Assembly: GCF_001429045.1 (NCBI RefSeq)
Contig: NZ_LMHY01000007.1
Location: 10,845 to 54,416 of the forward strand
Reading direction: 5' to 3'
Source: Pseudomonas sp. Root71
GTDB taxonomy: Bacteria > Pseudomonadota > Gammaproteobacteria > Pseudomonadales > Pseudomonadaceae
DNA: 43,572 bases
Shown: in pieces, positions 32,221-40,957 of the stretch
Layout of the letters: every line of letters begins with the position of its first letter
Position numbering within the stretch: the first letter of the stretch is position 1
Position numbers and translations under genes: made by a program
The notes under the pieces: model-generated
What the model saw: the letters and a program-made list of their open reading frames with translations, nothing else
The model's database searches: none
Told to the model about the DNA's origin: nothing

Positions 32221-32933
32221 ACATTCTGCTCAAGGCTCTGTCGGTGGCGCTGTTTCCGCTGGCCGCAATGGCTCAGGGACTCGACGGCAGCGACCAACTG
32301 ATCGTGGTCACCAGTAAAAGCTGGGATGACATCCAGGGCACTGCCCAGCGCTATGAGCGGCACGGGCAAACCTTCCGGAAATTCGAAGCGCCCTTTGCAG
32401 TCGTTCTCGGCAAGAACGGCATGGGCTGGGGCAAGGGGCTGCTCGATATCGAGCAACCTGAAGGACCGGTAAAACAGGAAGGCGATGGCAAGACGCCGGC
32501 TGGGATGTTCAAGCTGGGCACGGCGTTCGGCTACGCGCCTTCGGCCGACACCCGCCTGCCTTATCTAGCGTTGACGCCGACCATCGAATGCGTGGATGAC
32601 AGCCAGTCCACGCGTTACAACGAACTGGTCGACGGAGCAGTGGTCGATAAAGGCTGGAACAGCTCCGAACGGATGCGCCGCTCGGATGAGTTGTACCGCC
32701 AAGGCATCGTCATCCAGCACAACACTCCGGCCACGCCCGCTGCCGGCTCATGCATTTTCTTCCATATCTGGCGCGGCCCCAGTGCACCGACCCGTGGTTG
32801 TACAGCCATGGATCCGGCGAACATCGCGCAACTGTTCGACTGGCTGGACCCGGGCAAATCCCCGGTGCTGGTGCAACTGCCCGAAGCGCAGTACGAACAG
32901 TTGCGTGAGCACTGGAAACTACCAAAGCGCTAG
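32217..32933 (+). CDS. L,D-transpeptidase-like (YkuD) secreted protein
   Basis: 238 residues from the ATG at 32217, overlapping the dipeptidase stop by 4 bases. A signal peptide (ALSVALFPLAAMAQG) leads to a domain with EGDGKTPAGMF (residues 88-98) and the catalytic HIWRGPSAPTRGCTAM, where His183 and Cys195 are the YkuD dyad. The arginine usually next to the Cys is at 193, as in the family. The class forms 3-3 peptidoglycan cross-links or attaches proteins to peptidoglycan in the periplasm; some members hydrolyse instead. Coupling to a D-Ala-D-Ala dipeptidase points to cell-wall amino acid metabolism. Confidence 0.85.
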   Translation: MNILLKALSVALFPLAAMAQGLDGSDQLIVVTSKSWDDIQGTAQRYERHGQTFRKFEAPFAVVLGKNGMGWGKGLLDIEQPEGPVKQEGDGKTPAGMFKLGTAFGYAPSADTRLPYLALTPTIECVDDSQSTRYNELVDGAVVDKGWNSSERMRRSDELYRQGIVIQHNTPATPAAGSCIFFHIWRGPSAPTRGCTAMDPANIAQLFDWLDPGKSPVLVQLPEAQYEQLREHWKLPKR

Positions 32934-32967
32934 TCAACTCGCCACAAGAGCTCATCGTTCTCTCTGA

Positions 32968-34356
32968 TTAACCCCGCTCAACCGCCACCGCACTCATCGA
33001 CGGCTTGGCCAGCGCGTAATAGATCACCCCCGGCACCAGCAGCCCGACGATCCAGGAAATATCCACGCCGCCCAGTTGCGCAACCATTGGCCCGGAGTAG
33101 AAATGGGTGTCGACAAAGGGCAACTGGATCAACACGCCGATCACATAGACGCTGATCCCCAGCACGTTCCAGCGACCGTAGCGCCCGTTCGGATCGGACA
33201 GCGCCGGGATGTCGTAACGCTCCTTGTTGATGAAGTAGTAATCCACCAGGTTGATCGCGCTCCACGGGGTGAAGAACGTCAGCAAAAACAGGATGAAGTA
33301 CTTGAACGAGTTGAGGAACGAGTACTGCCCCAGCAATGCCAGCGCGGTGGACGCCGCGACGATCAGCAGCACAAACAGCATGCGCTGGCGGGCGGTGATT
33401 TCCAGGCGACGACGAAAGCCGCTGATGATGGTGGCGATGCACATGAAACTGCCGTAGGCGTTGAGGGTGGACACCGTGACCTTGCCGAACACAATGCTCA
33501 GGTACAACAAGGACGCGATCACACCGCTACTGCCCAGGCCGACAATGGTCGCCACTTCGTGCCCGCGGAAACTGGCCCCGGCCAGTGCGGCGGCGAACAC
33601 CCCCAGCACCATCGAAGTCTGGGCCCCCAGCACTGTGCCGAGGCCCACGGCGGTGAAGGTTTTCCAGGATGAGGTCTTGCTCGGCAGGTAGCGCGAATAG
33701 TCCGCCACGTAGGGGCCGAAGGCGATCTGCCAGGACGCCGAGAGCGAAACCGCCAGCAGGAAGGTGCTCCAGCCGAAATGACGATTGTCGAGCAGCAGGC
33801 CGATGTCGTTGAGGGTCATCAACCGGGTGAACAGGTAGGCGAAGGCGATGATGCCCAGCACGCTGGCCACTCGCCCGACCAGGTGAATCACCCGATAGCC
33901 GAAGATCGTCAGGAACGCGATGCTCGCCGCGAAGATCAGGATGCCGGTGCTGTCGCTGACACTGATCAATTGCGCGATCGCCTGCCCCGACAGCACCGCG
34001 CCGGTGGCGCTGAACCCGAGGTACATCAGGCACACCAAAACAATCGGGATCGCCGCGCCATACACCCCGAACTGCACGCGGCTGGAGATCATCTGCGGTA
34101 AGCCGAGCTTCGGCCCTTGCGCCGCGTGCAGCGCCACCACGGCACCACCGAGCACTTGCCCGATCAGCAGGCCGATCAGCGACCAGAACACATCGCCGCC
34201 CAGCACCACGGCCAGGGCGCCGGTGACGATGGCGGTGATTTGCAGGTTGGCGCCGAGCCACAGGGTGAACTGGCTGTAGAGACTGCCGTGTCGCTCAGCC
34301 TCGGGAATGAAATCAATCGAGCGGGTCTCGATCAGGGGACTGCGTTGCGCACTCAT
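32968..34356 (-). CDS. NCS1-family transporter
   Basis: 462 residues with about twelve hydrophobic segments; ATG with AAGGAA upstream. ETRSIDFIPEAERHGS, QGPKLGLPQMISSRVQFGVYGA and FGPYVADYSRYLP are NCS1 signatures. It is clearly more distant from the NCS1 proteins at 21141 and 40954 than they are from each other, and shorter. It ends the minus-strand run and starts 46 bp after the TorF-type gene, which suggests outer- and inner-membrane uptake of the same solute. Convergent with the L,D-transpeptidase gene, 34 bp apart. Confidence 0.92.
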   Translation of the reverse strand: MSAQRSPLIETRSIDFIPEAERHGSLYSQFTLWLGANLQITAIVTGALAVVLGGDVFWSLIGLLIGQVLGGAVVALHAAQGPKLGLPQMISSRVQFGVYGAAIPIVLVCLMYLGFSATGAVLSGQAIAQLISVSDSTGILIFAASIAFLTIFGYRVIHLVGRVASVLGIIAFAYLFTRLMTLNDIGLLLDNRHFGWSTFLLAVSLSASWQIAFGPYVADYSRYLPSKTSSWKTFTAVGLGTVLGAQTSMVLGVFAAALAGASFRGHEVATIVGLGSSGVIASLLYLSIVFGKVTVSTLNAYGSFMCIATIISGFRRRLEITARQRMLFVLLIVAASTALALLGQYSFLNSFKYFILFLLTFFTPWSAINLVDYYFINKERYDIPALSDPNGRYGRWNVLGISVYVIGVLIQLPFVDTHFYSGPMVAQLGGVDISWIVGLLVPGVIYYALAKPSMSAVAVERG

Positions 34357-34402
34357 GACGGTGTTTCCTTTGTGGAACTGTTTTTGTTGTCAGGGACGGA
34401 AT

Positions 34403-35143
34403 TTAAAAGGTCTTGGTTGCGCTGGCTACAACTGTCGCCGAACAGAGGTCGTCATAGCCGTACCAACTGCTGCACTCGCTTTTCGACAGGTCGGTGTCGA
34501 CGTAGCTCAGCCCCCAGGTGACGCCGACGAAGTCGCGGGTCAGCTTGGCTTCCCACTCGTAGTAAGACTCACGGCTATCGCCATTGGCGGACCAGAACGC
34601 GGGGTCGTTCACATCGTTGCGCCCAAAGCGCAAATCCAGGCCGACTTCGGCCGGCAAATCGATTTTGTAACCCACGTAGGTGTAAAGGGTGTCCTGGTCC
34701 TCGCCGAAGAAGTTCGGCGTGTCCTTGGAGTAATAGGCACCCAGCTTCACACCGTACAGATCGAGAACGGCATACGCCTCGCTGAGGTTGAATTCGGAAT
34801 TTTTCGGGTAGTCGTACTTGATGTAGCCCAGGTCCAGGCTGATGGCGTCCGTGGCCTGCCAGTAGTAACCGGCGTAGTACTCACGCTCCTGGCGGGTGTC
34901 GAAGCCGCCGCCGAAATCGACGTTGGAGGTCCAGGCGCCGATGTACAGGCCGCTGCTGTGCAGCAGCGTTGCTCCGCCCTGCACCGCCGGATCGCCCAGG
35001 GTCTGCGAGATCCCCCGGGTGCGGTAGTCGCTGACGACGCCCAGGGTCATCTCCAGGCTGAAATCATCGTTGAGGGCCAGGGCCTGGCTGGTCAGGGGGG
35101 CCAGTGCGAGTGCTGCGAGGGTCAATGCTGAAAGTGCGTTCAT
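34403..35143 (-). CDS. TorF-type outer-membrane protein (putative porin)
   Basis: 246 residues with a signal peptide ending at LTSQALALND; ATG with AGAGAAC upstream. The mature protein is made of alternating strand patterns (LEMTLGVVSDYRTRGISQT, LYIGAWTSNVDFG, YYAGYYWQATDAISLDLGYIKYDY) and ends in Phe, as outer-membrane beta-barrels do. The SDYRxRGxSQT start matches the family of putative porins often called TorF. Two cysteines near the C-terminus (SECSS and DLCSA) could form a disulfide. It sits between an exported amidohydrolase and an NCS1 transporter gene, consistent with substrate entry. Confidence 0.88.
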   Translation of the reverse strand: MNALSALTLAALALAPLTSQALALNDDFSLEMTLGVVSDYRTRGISQTLGDPAVQGGATLLHSSGLYIGAWTSNVDFGGGFDTRQEREYYAGYYWQATDAISLDLGYIKYDYPKNSEFNLSEAYAVLDLYGVKLGAYYSKDTPNFFGEDQDTLYTYVGYKIDLPAEVGLDLRFGRNDVNDPAFWSANGDSRESYYEWEAKLTRDFVGVTWGLSYVDTDLSKSECSSWYGYDDLCSATVVASATKTF

Positions 35144-35191
35144 ACAGTTCTCTTGTTGTTATGGCGTACGGGGAATTTCAGGCATGGCGAT

Positions 35192-35221
35192 GCCAGGCCC
35201 CTCGCTCTACGAGGGGCTGGC
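35192..35221. other. Strong stem-loop between amidohydrolase and porin genes
   Basis: GCCAG-GCCCCTCG pairs with CGAGGGGCTGGC (12 bp, one bulged G, 5-nt loop). On the plus strand AGTTTTT follows, giving a terminator shape, but no plus-strand gene precedes it. On the coding (minus) strand there is no T-run, so it is more likely an mRNA processing or stability element between the two genes. Confidence 0.6.
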
Positions 35222-35249
35222 AGTTTTTGCGGTGTTGGGTGTACGCAGG

Positions 35250-36989
35250 TCAGGATGCGGGGGCGTAGACCTGCTTGCCGGCGAAGAACGTGTTCAGGAC
35301 TTTGGTTTCGAACAGGTCGTCATCGCTGACCTTGAACACGTCGCGGTCGAGGATGATCAGGTCGGCCTGCTTGCCCGGTGCCAGCGAACCGATCTGCTGC
35401 TCCAGGCGCAGGGTTTTCGCCGCGTTGATGGTGTAGGCATAGAACATGGTCTGGCGGTCGATGCTTTCCTTGGCATTGAGTACGCCCAACGGACCTTTGC
35501 GTGTGCTGGCCTGGGCAATGGCGTTGAACGGATTGGCGCTCGACACCGGCCAGTCGCTACCACCGGCAATCGTCGCGCCGGCGTTATGCAGGGACCGCGC
35601 GGGATACTGGTAACCGTAGGCAAAGGCGCTGATGTAAGGCTTGACCAGTTCGACGGTGTAGGACTCTCCGGTGGCCCACAGCAGTTGCATCGAAGCGATC
35701 ACGCCCAGTTCCTTGAAGCGTGGAAACTCCTTGGGATTGACCAGTTGCAGGTGCGCGACGCTGTGGGGTACAGGCGTCGGGCTGAGCTTGCGCGCATACG
35801 CCACGCCATTGAGCGCTTCACGCACCGCCCGGTCGCCGACGGCGTGCATGTGCACGATCCAGCCGCGTTTTTCCGCCGCCACCACCAGCTCGCCAAAGTG
35901 CGCCGGGTCGGTCAGCAACTGACCATTTTTATGGCTGTTCTTGAACGGCACGATAACCGCTGCGGTTTGCCCCGGGAATTCAAGAATGCCGTCGACAAAC
36001 ACCTTGATGCCGGGGAACGTCAGGTTAGGCACGCCCTCGAACTGCTTCATCACCGTGGCGATCACTTCCAGGTCGGCAGGTTTGCTCTTCGGATTGGTGA
36101 CCATCAACGCGGCGACGTGGGCGCTGAGTTCGCCGTTCTGCGCCAGCTCCTTGTACAGCGGCAGCACGCCGACACTTTCGGCGGTGGCATGGAAATCGAA
36201 CAGCGAATCTTCGCCGCCGCCGTTCGCCGCAGCGTCCATCCAGGCAGTGACGCCGAATTGGTTGTTGATCTTCACCGCCTCGCGAGCGGCCTTGAGCATC
36301 GCCTCCGGAGTAGGCGCCGGAATCCCGTTGCGCACCACATCCCAACGGGATTCGGCGAAGTAGCCGTTCGGCGTGAAGTCCGCTTCATGGCCGACGAAGC
36401 TGCGTTCTTTCTCCGGCAGGCTCTTGACCAGCGCCGCGTCGATGTTCAGGCGCTTGAGCATCGCATTGTTAGCCCAACCGGTGTGGCCGTCGATGCCGCT
36501 GAAGACGATGGGCTGATCAGCCCAACGCCCCTGGTTGAACACCTTGCCCAGTTCACGGCTCTTCTCCCAGTAGGCCGAACTGACCCCGGCCACGCTGATC
36601 ACATCACCGGAACGGGCACGTCCGGCCTTGTCCTCTTCGATCAACCACTGCTCCAGTTCCGGCAAGGGTTTGACCTCGTCCAGCAGGTTGGCCTTCATGC
36701 TGTCGAAAGCGCCCGAGACCGGGTGGCTGTGGGTGTCGATCATGCCCGGCATCAACACTTTGCCCGCCAGGTCGATGCGCTGGGTCTTGGCATCGGCCAG
36801 GGCATTGATTTCGGCATCGCTGCCCACTTTCAGAATCTTGCCGTCTTGCACCGCAACAGCCTGCACCAGTGCCTGGCCGGGTTCGGCGGTAAAGACCTTG
36901 CCGTTGAACAACACCAGGTCAGCGGCGGCCATGGCCTGCACCGACGACAAGGCCAGCGCGGCGGCCAACAGGTTTGGAATCAATCGCAT
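35250..36989 (-). CDS. Exported YtcJ-like amidohydrolase (Amidohydro_3), copy A
   Basis: 579 residues; ATG with AGAGAGCG upstream. A signal peptide (LLAAALALSSVQAMAAAD) is followed by FNGKVFTAEPGQ, the metal motif GMIDTHSHP, later DGHTGWANN, IKVFVDG, HMHAVGDRAV and GSDWPVSS, the order expected in the family, and a C-terminal strand PGKQADLIILDRDVF. Members hydrolyse amide or imine bonds, but YtcJ-type substrates are mostly unknown. The periplasmic location inferred from the signal is notable. It lies 18 bp after a second exported member, so the two are cotranscribed. Confidence 0.9.
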   Translation of the reverse strand: MRLIPNLLAAALALSSVQAMAAADLVLFNGKVFTAEPGQALVQAVAVQDGKILKVGSDAEINALADAKTQRIDLAGKVLMPGMIDTHSHPVSGAFDSMKANLLDEVKPLPELEQWLIEEDKAGRARSGDVISVAGVSSAYWEKSRELGKVFNQGRWADQPIVFSGIDGHTGWANNAMLKRLNIDAALVKSLPEKERSFVGHEADFTPNGYFAESRWDVVRNGIPAPTPEAMLKAAREAVKINNQFGVTAWMDAAANGGGEDSLFDFHATAESVGVLPLYKELAQNGELSAHVAALMVTNPKSKPADLEVIATVMKQFEGVPNLTFPGIKVFVDGILEFPGQTAAVIVPFKNSHKNGQLLTDPAHFGELVVAAEKRGWIVHMHAVGDRAVREALNGVAYARKLSPTPVPHSVAHLQLVNPKEFPRFKELGVIASMQLLWATGESYTVELVKPYISAFAYGYQYPARSLHNAGATIAGGSDWPVSSANPFNAIAQASTRKGPLGVLNAKESIDRQTMFYAYTINAAKTLRLEQQIGSLAPGKQADLIILDRDVFKVSDDDLFETKVLNTFFAGKQVYAPAS

Positions 36990-37007
36990 TGGAACGCTCT
37001 CTAGTTT

Positions 37008-38867
37008 TTATGGGGCGGATCGGGAAGTGACCGCTTGGGAAACCACGTGTGGCGCAAGCCCCAGGAACGGCGCCTTGGCCCACACGACCTTGCCGCCGAC
37101 CAGCGTCAGCAGCACGTCATTGCGGCCCAGTTCCTCCTCGGGCACCTGCATGAAGTTCTTGTCGAGCACGATCAGGTCAGCGAACTTGCCGACTTCAACC
37201 GAACCCAGCACCGCGTCCAGCTTCAGCTGTTCGGCGGAGTTGAGGGTGATGCTGCGCAGCGCCTCGGCTCGCGACAGCGCCGGATCGGTGTTGAGTCGCC
37301 CTGCATATTTGGGGCCATAGCTGTGCGGATTGGTCGGGTCGCCGGAACGGGTGACACCGACTTTCAGCGCCAGGAACTCATCGAGGGGATCGACCGGCCA
37401 ATCGCTGCCAAACGCCACGCGACCACCGGCATGGGCGATGCTGCCCGAGGGCTCCATGCGCGCAAATCGCTCGGCGCCAAGGTGGTCACTGGTGCCGTCG
37501 ACCGTGGACGGTGCCTGCTGTGCCCACTGGAACGACATGGTGGCCGTGACGTCCAGTGCCTTGAAGCGTGAATAGTCGGCAGGGTCGACCGACTCGGCGT
37601 GTGCGATGGCCGGGCGGAAATCAGTAACTGGCAGTTCCTTGCGCACGTAGGCCACGCTGTCCAGTGCATCGCGCACCGCGCGCTCGCCGGTGGCATGCAG
37701 GTGCGGATCGAAACCGGCCTTGACCGCTTGCAGCAACAACGGATTGAGCACTTGCGGCGGGAAGTACAGTTCGCCCAGGTTCTTGCCCGGCGTCCACTTC
37801 GGCGCCTTGTCGGTGCCGCTATTGTGCAGGTACGGGGTCAACATGGCGCCGGTGTCCGCCGGGGCATTGATGATGCCGTCCATGAACAGTTTGACGTGGC
37901 GCATGTTCACGCCCGGCGCGACATGTACTTCGCCCTGATCGTAGGTGCTGGCCAGGGCCTTGGCCTCGGCGATGGTTTTCACCGGGTCGGCGGCAGCGGC
38001 GGCCGGGTCCAGCTTGATCGCCAGCAAGGCCCGGGCGGTCAGCTCGCCGGACTTTTGCAGGCTGGTGAAGGCTTTGCCGTTTTCCGGGCCGGACAGCGCA
38101 TCCATGAAACTGGTGATGCCTTGCTGGCGCATGGCGTCGAGGGCTGCGCGAACCTGATTGAGTTTTTCCGCGTCGGTCGCAGGTGGCACCACGGCGGCCA
38201 GCGATTCGGCGGCGCCGTCTTCACAGATGCCGTTCGGGTTGCCGGCGCTGTCGCGGCGGTATTTGCCGTCTTCGGGGTCGGCGGTGTTCTTGTTGATGCC
38301 GGCCAGCTCCAGGCCGCGAGAGTTGGTCAGCACGGTGTGGAAGTCGGTGGAGCGCACCTGGATCGGACGCTTGGTCTTGAGCGCGTCCAGGGTCGATTTG
38401 TCGGCGTCGCCGTCGAGCCCGGTCATGCCCATGCGATCCCAGCTGCCCACTTCCAGCCAGACATCCGGGCCCTTGTCCTTGTCGGCATCGAGGCAGGACT
38501 GGATGCTCGCCTGAAACTGCGCGCGGGTCATGGTCTGGTATTTCAGGTCGCACAAGGTCATGGCGCGACCGCCATCTCCCGGGTGCATGTGCGCATCGAC
38601 GAAGCCCGGCATCAGCATGCGCCCGGCCAGGTCGATCAGTTGTGTCTGCTTGCCGATGTAAGCGTCGACCCCGGCATCGCTGCCGACATAGACGATCTTG
38701 CCGCCCGAAATGGCAATGGCCTGCTGCACCGAATTCTGGCCATCGACGGTGTAGACGTAGCCATTGCGCATGACCGTGTCGGCGGGTGTCGCCGCCAACG
38801 CCATGCCGGAAAATGCCGTCGTCGCCGCAACGGCGACAAAAAGCCTGGAAAGTCTCAAATGCCTCAC
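37008..38867 (-). CDS. Exported YtcJ-like amidohydrolase (Amidohydro_3), copy B
   Basis: 619 residues from a GTG at 38867; a TTG at 38858 with AGGGG eight bases upstream is an equally good start and gives the signal peptide MRLSRLFVAVAATTAFSGMALA. Metal and active-site blocks: GFVDAHMHPGDGG, STDFHTVLTNSRG, VKLFMDGII, PHLHATGERAV, HAESVDP, FGSDWPVDPLD. Compared with copy A it has insertions in the middle (for example around residues 195-215) and only moderate similarity, so the pair probably has different substrates. First structural gene after the LuxR-type regulator gene. Confidence 0.9.
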   Translation of the reverse strand: MRHLRLSRLFVAVAATTAFSGMALAATPADTVMRNGYVYTVDGQNSVQQAIAISGGKIVYVGSDAGVDAYIGKQTQLIDLAGRMLMPGFVDAHMHPGDGGRAMTLCDLKYQTMTRAQFQASIQSCLDADKDKGPDVWLEVGSWDRMGMTGLDGDADKSTLDALKTKRPIQVRSTDFHTVLTNSRGLELAGINKNTADPEDGKYRRDSAGNPNGICEDGAAESLAAVVPPATDAEKLNQVRAALDAMRQQGITSFMDALSGPENGKAFTSLQKSGELTARALLAIKLDPAAAAADPVKTIAEAKALASTYDQGEVHVAPGVNMRHVKLFMDGIINAPADTGAMLTPYLHNSGTDKAPKWTPGKNLGELYFPPQVLNPLLLQAVKAGFDPHLHATGERAVRDALDSVAYVRKELPVTDFRPAIAHAESVDPADYSRFKALDVTATMSFQWAQQAPSTVDGTSDHLGAERFARMEPSGSIAHAGGRVAFGSDWPVDPLDEFLALKVGVTRSGDPTNPHSYGPKYAGRLNTDPALSRAEALRSITLNSAEQLKLDAVLGSVEVGKFADLIVLDKNFMQVPEEELGRNDVLLTLVGGKVVWAKAPFLGLAPHVVSQAVTSRSAP

Positions 38868-38931
38868 CCCTGTTCTTATTGTTTTGAAGCGGCCCGAAGC
38901 GACTGCGCCGGCCCCTGATAGACAGGGCCTA

Positions 38932-38941
38932 CCCTATAGGG
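38932..38941. promoter_or_regulatory. Candidate LuxR-type operator upstream of amidohydrolase B
   Basis: CCCTATAGGG is a perfect 10-bp palindrome within TACCCTATAGGGCG, centred about 70 bp before the amidohydrolase start and 65 bp after the end of the LuxR-type gene. Position and symmetry fit an activator site for that regulator; the assignment is inference. Confidence 0.4.
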
Positions 38942-39005
38942 CGCAGCGTTCGAATGGACCTCTGCAAATGAGGAGGGGTAAGGCAAATAATTGAAACGAC
39001 TGGGA

Positions 39006-40031
39006 TTAATCCCGGCGCACGGACTCCGCCAGCGCACCCGGTGAACGCAGCGCCGAGCCCAGTTCCACCTTGCTTTTCACACCCAGTTGCAAGTAGCAAT
39101 TGCGCAAATAAGTGCGCACGGTCGCGGGGCTCAGGGCGAGCATTTTGGCGATTTCCTTGTAGGAGTGCCCGGCGGCGAACAGCATCGCTGCCGTGCGCTC
39201 CCGTGGCGCCAAACCGTCCCCACCCGACGGTGCTTCAAGGGACAGGATGACGTGTCCGGCGTTGGGGCTCAGGGTCAGGGCGCAGCGGCCCAGGCGGATC
39301 ACGCAGGGCGCCTTCGCCAGTTGCGCGATCACCTCGCCCGGCAGCATTGAACCGCTCCAGCCGGGTAATTCCCGTTGAATGGCGGCGCACAACCTGGCGC
39401 CCACATACAACAGGCTGCCGTCCATGCGCGCGACGCCAAAATCACTCGCGCCGTTTTCGCTATCGAAGCGAATCATGTCCTGCACCTGGAACCGCCACAG
39501 CTGGAACAGGTGATCGCAGAACGCCGAAAACAGCTCGGCTTCATGCTCCTCGAATGCCTGTTCATGCTGGCCACGGTAGAGGCAGACGAAAAACATCAAG
39601 CCGCTTTCGGGCAGCTCATAGGTGATGCTCATCAAGTGGTAGAGATCGTAGCGCCGGGCGAAATCGTTGACGGCTTCGCACGGGTCGTTGAAACCGTTGT
39701 CGCGCACCACCTCACCGGGACGATTGAGCGTGGCGTGGGAGAACTGGTCGTTTGCCGCCACCGGATGCCATTCGGCGGCAAAGGATTCGGGGAGATTGAT
39801 GCTGCCGTGCATCCAGCTCTGAGGGGGGACATCAGGGCCTGGCGTCGACATCTCCCCCCACCAGGCAGACGCGAAGGGCACCAGTTGAGCGAATGCCTGC
39901 AGGCCATCGGCGATGAATCGCGACGCCCCGCTCTCCCGCGCCAGCCGGCCAAGGTGCAATACGCAATGATTGAACGCCTTGAGCGTGACCATCGTCGCGT
40001 CACCGTCGACTTTATTTCCCTCCCCCATCAT
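39006..40031 (-). CDS. LuxR-type (GerE HTH) regulator with unknown N-terminal sensor
   Basis: 341 residues from the ATG at 40031; GTG at 40046 or ATG at 39992 are possible and no ribosome site is convincing. The last 65 residues form a GerE helix-turn-helix (LAPRERTAAMLFAAGHSYKEIAKMLALSPATVRTYLRNCYLQLGVKSKVEL). The 270-residue N-terminal part resembles no named sensor that I recognise: neither autoinducer-binding nor receiver signatures are seen. It contains aromatic clusters (FASAWWGEM, LFQLWRFQVQDM). Located between the amidase and the two amidohydrolases on the same strand, it probably controls one or both sets. Confidence 0.85.
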   Translation of the reverse strand: MMGEGNKVDGDATMVTLKAFNHCVLHLGRLARESGASRFIADGLQAFAQLVPFASAWWGEMSTPGPDVPPQSWMHGSINLPESFAAEWHPVAANDQFSHATLNRPGEVVRDNGFNDPCEAVNDFARRYDLYHLMSITYELPESGLMFFVCLYRGQHEQAFEEHEAELFSAFCDHLFQLWRFQVQDMIRFDSENGASDFGVARMDGSLLYVGARLCAAIQRELPGWSGSMLPGEVIAQLAKAPCVIRLGRCALTLSPNAGHVILSLEAPSGGDGLAPRERTAAMLFAAGHSYKEIAKMLALSPATVRTYLRNCYLQLGVKSKVELGSALRSPGALAESVRRD

Positions 40032-40114
40032 TGCGATCCCGTTCACTGCATGGCTTTTCGTTTCGACGATGCCATGGCCCGTGATGGGCGTCCAGCACGC
40101 AATGACATCAATGC

Positions 40115-40957
40115 TTACAAGGTGCTGTGCAGCCCGTACAGCTGCGGCCGGCGGTCCTTGTGCAGATCATTGCGCGCGCTGATGCGCTTGTTGCGCGCTT
40201 CGGTAAGGTTCAGCGTGGCCAGCAACATCTGCTCGCCGCCCTGCTCCGCGGGCCCGGCCAACGGGTAGCCGTCGGCGTCGACGATGACCGAACCCTGGAC
40301 CCAGCCGACCCCGCGCTCATGGCCATAGCGATCACAGGCGGCGATGAACATGCGGTTGACCGAGGCATTGGCCTGCACCCGCAGCACTTCGGCCGGGCGC
40401 TCGGTCTGCGGCCGCGGACCGTCGGGCCAGTTGACCGGCGCACACAGCAGATCGGCCCCGGCCAGCGCCGGTAGACGCACCCACTCGGGGAATTCCAGGT
40501 CGTAGCAAATCAGCATGCCCAACCGTCCATGCAGCGTTTCGACCACCGGCGGTGGCGCATCGCCAGCCGTGAAGATGTCCTTCTCGGCATCCCACAGATG
40601 GGCCTTGCGATACACCGCGCGCAGGCCATTGGCGTCGATCATCGCCGCGCTGTTGGCCAGTTCGTCGCCGGGCAGGCGCTCGCAAAAACCGCCGACGATC
40701 ACCAGGTTCAGCTCACGGGCCAGGGCCTGCCACAGTTGCAAGGTCGGGTCATCTGTTGTTTCCGCCAGCGACAGCGCCTCAAAGCGGTCGGCAAACAGAT
40801 AGCCGCTCTGCACCAGCTCGGGCAGCACCACGACCTGGGCGCCCTGTAAGGCTGCCTGGCGAATCGCGCGTTCGGTGAGCGTGCGGTTATAGGCCAGGTC
40901 GCCGATTTTCGGTGCCAGTTGGCAGCAGGCGACCACGGTGTTTTTTGCGCTGTTCAA
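40115..40957 (-). CDS. Nitrilase-superfamily carbon-nitrogen hydrolase (amidase)
   Basis: 280 residues starting at a TTG (40957) with GGAGG seven bases upstream; this start overlaps the transporter stop as TTGA, and no ATG upstream is available. Triad: Glu47 in VLPELVQSGY, Lys118 in VYRKAHLW, Cys151 in LICYDLEFPEW. The sequence follows the aliphatic-amidase/carbamoyl-amide branch and differs from AguB, which has CWDQWFPE. It hydrolyses an amide or N-carbamoyl compound in the cytoplasm. Translational coupling to the NCS1 gene implies that the imported solute is its substrate. Confidence 0.9.
   Translation of the reverse strand: MNSAKNTVVACCQLAPKIGDLAYNRTLTERAIRQAALQGAQVVVLPELVQSGYLFADRFEALSLAETTDDPTLQLWQALARELNLVIVGGFCERLPGDELANSAAMIDANGLRAVYRKAHLWDAEKDIFTAGDAPPPVVETLHGRLGMLICYDLEFPEWVRLPALAGADLLCAPVNWPDGPRPQTERPAEVLRVQANASVNRMFIAACDRYGHERGVGWVQGSVIVDADGYPLAGPAEQGGEQMLLATLNLTEARNKRISARNDLHKDRRPQLYGLHSTL

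Noticed and set aside
35070..37004. A 644-codon open frame on the plus strand opposite the exported amidohydrolase
   Set aside because: It is an antisense shadow of a gene with complete motifs; the translation resembles no family.
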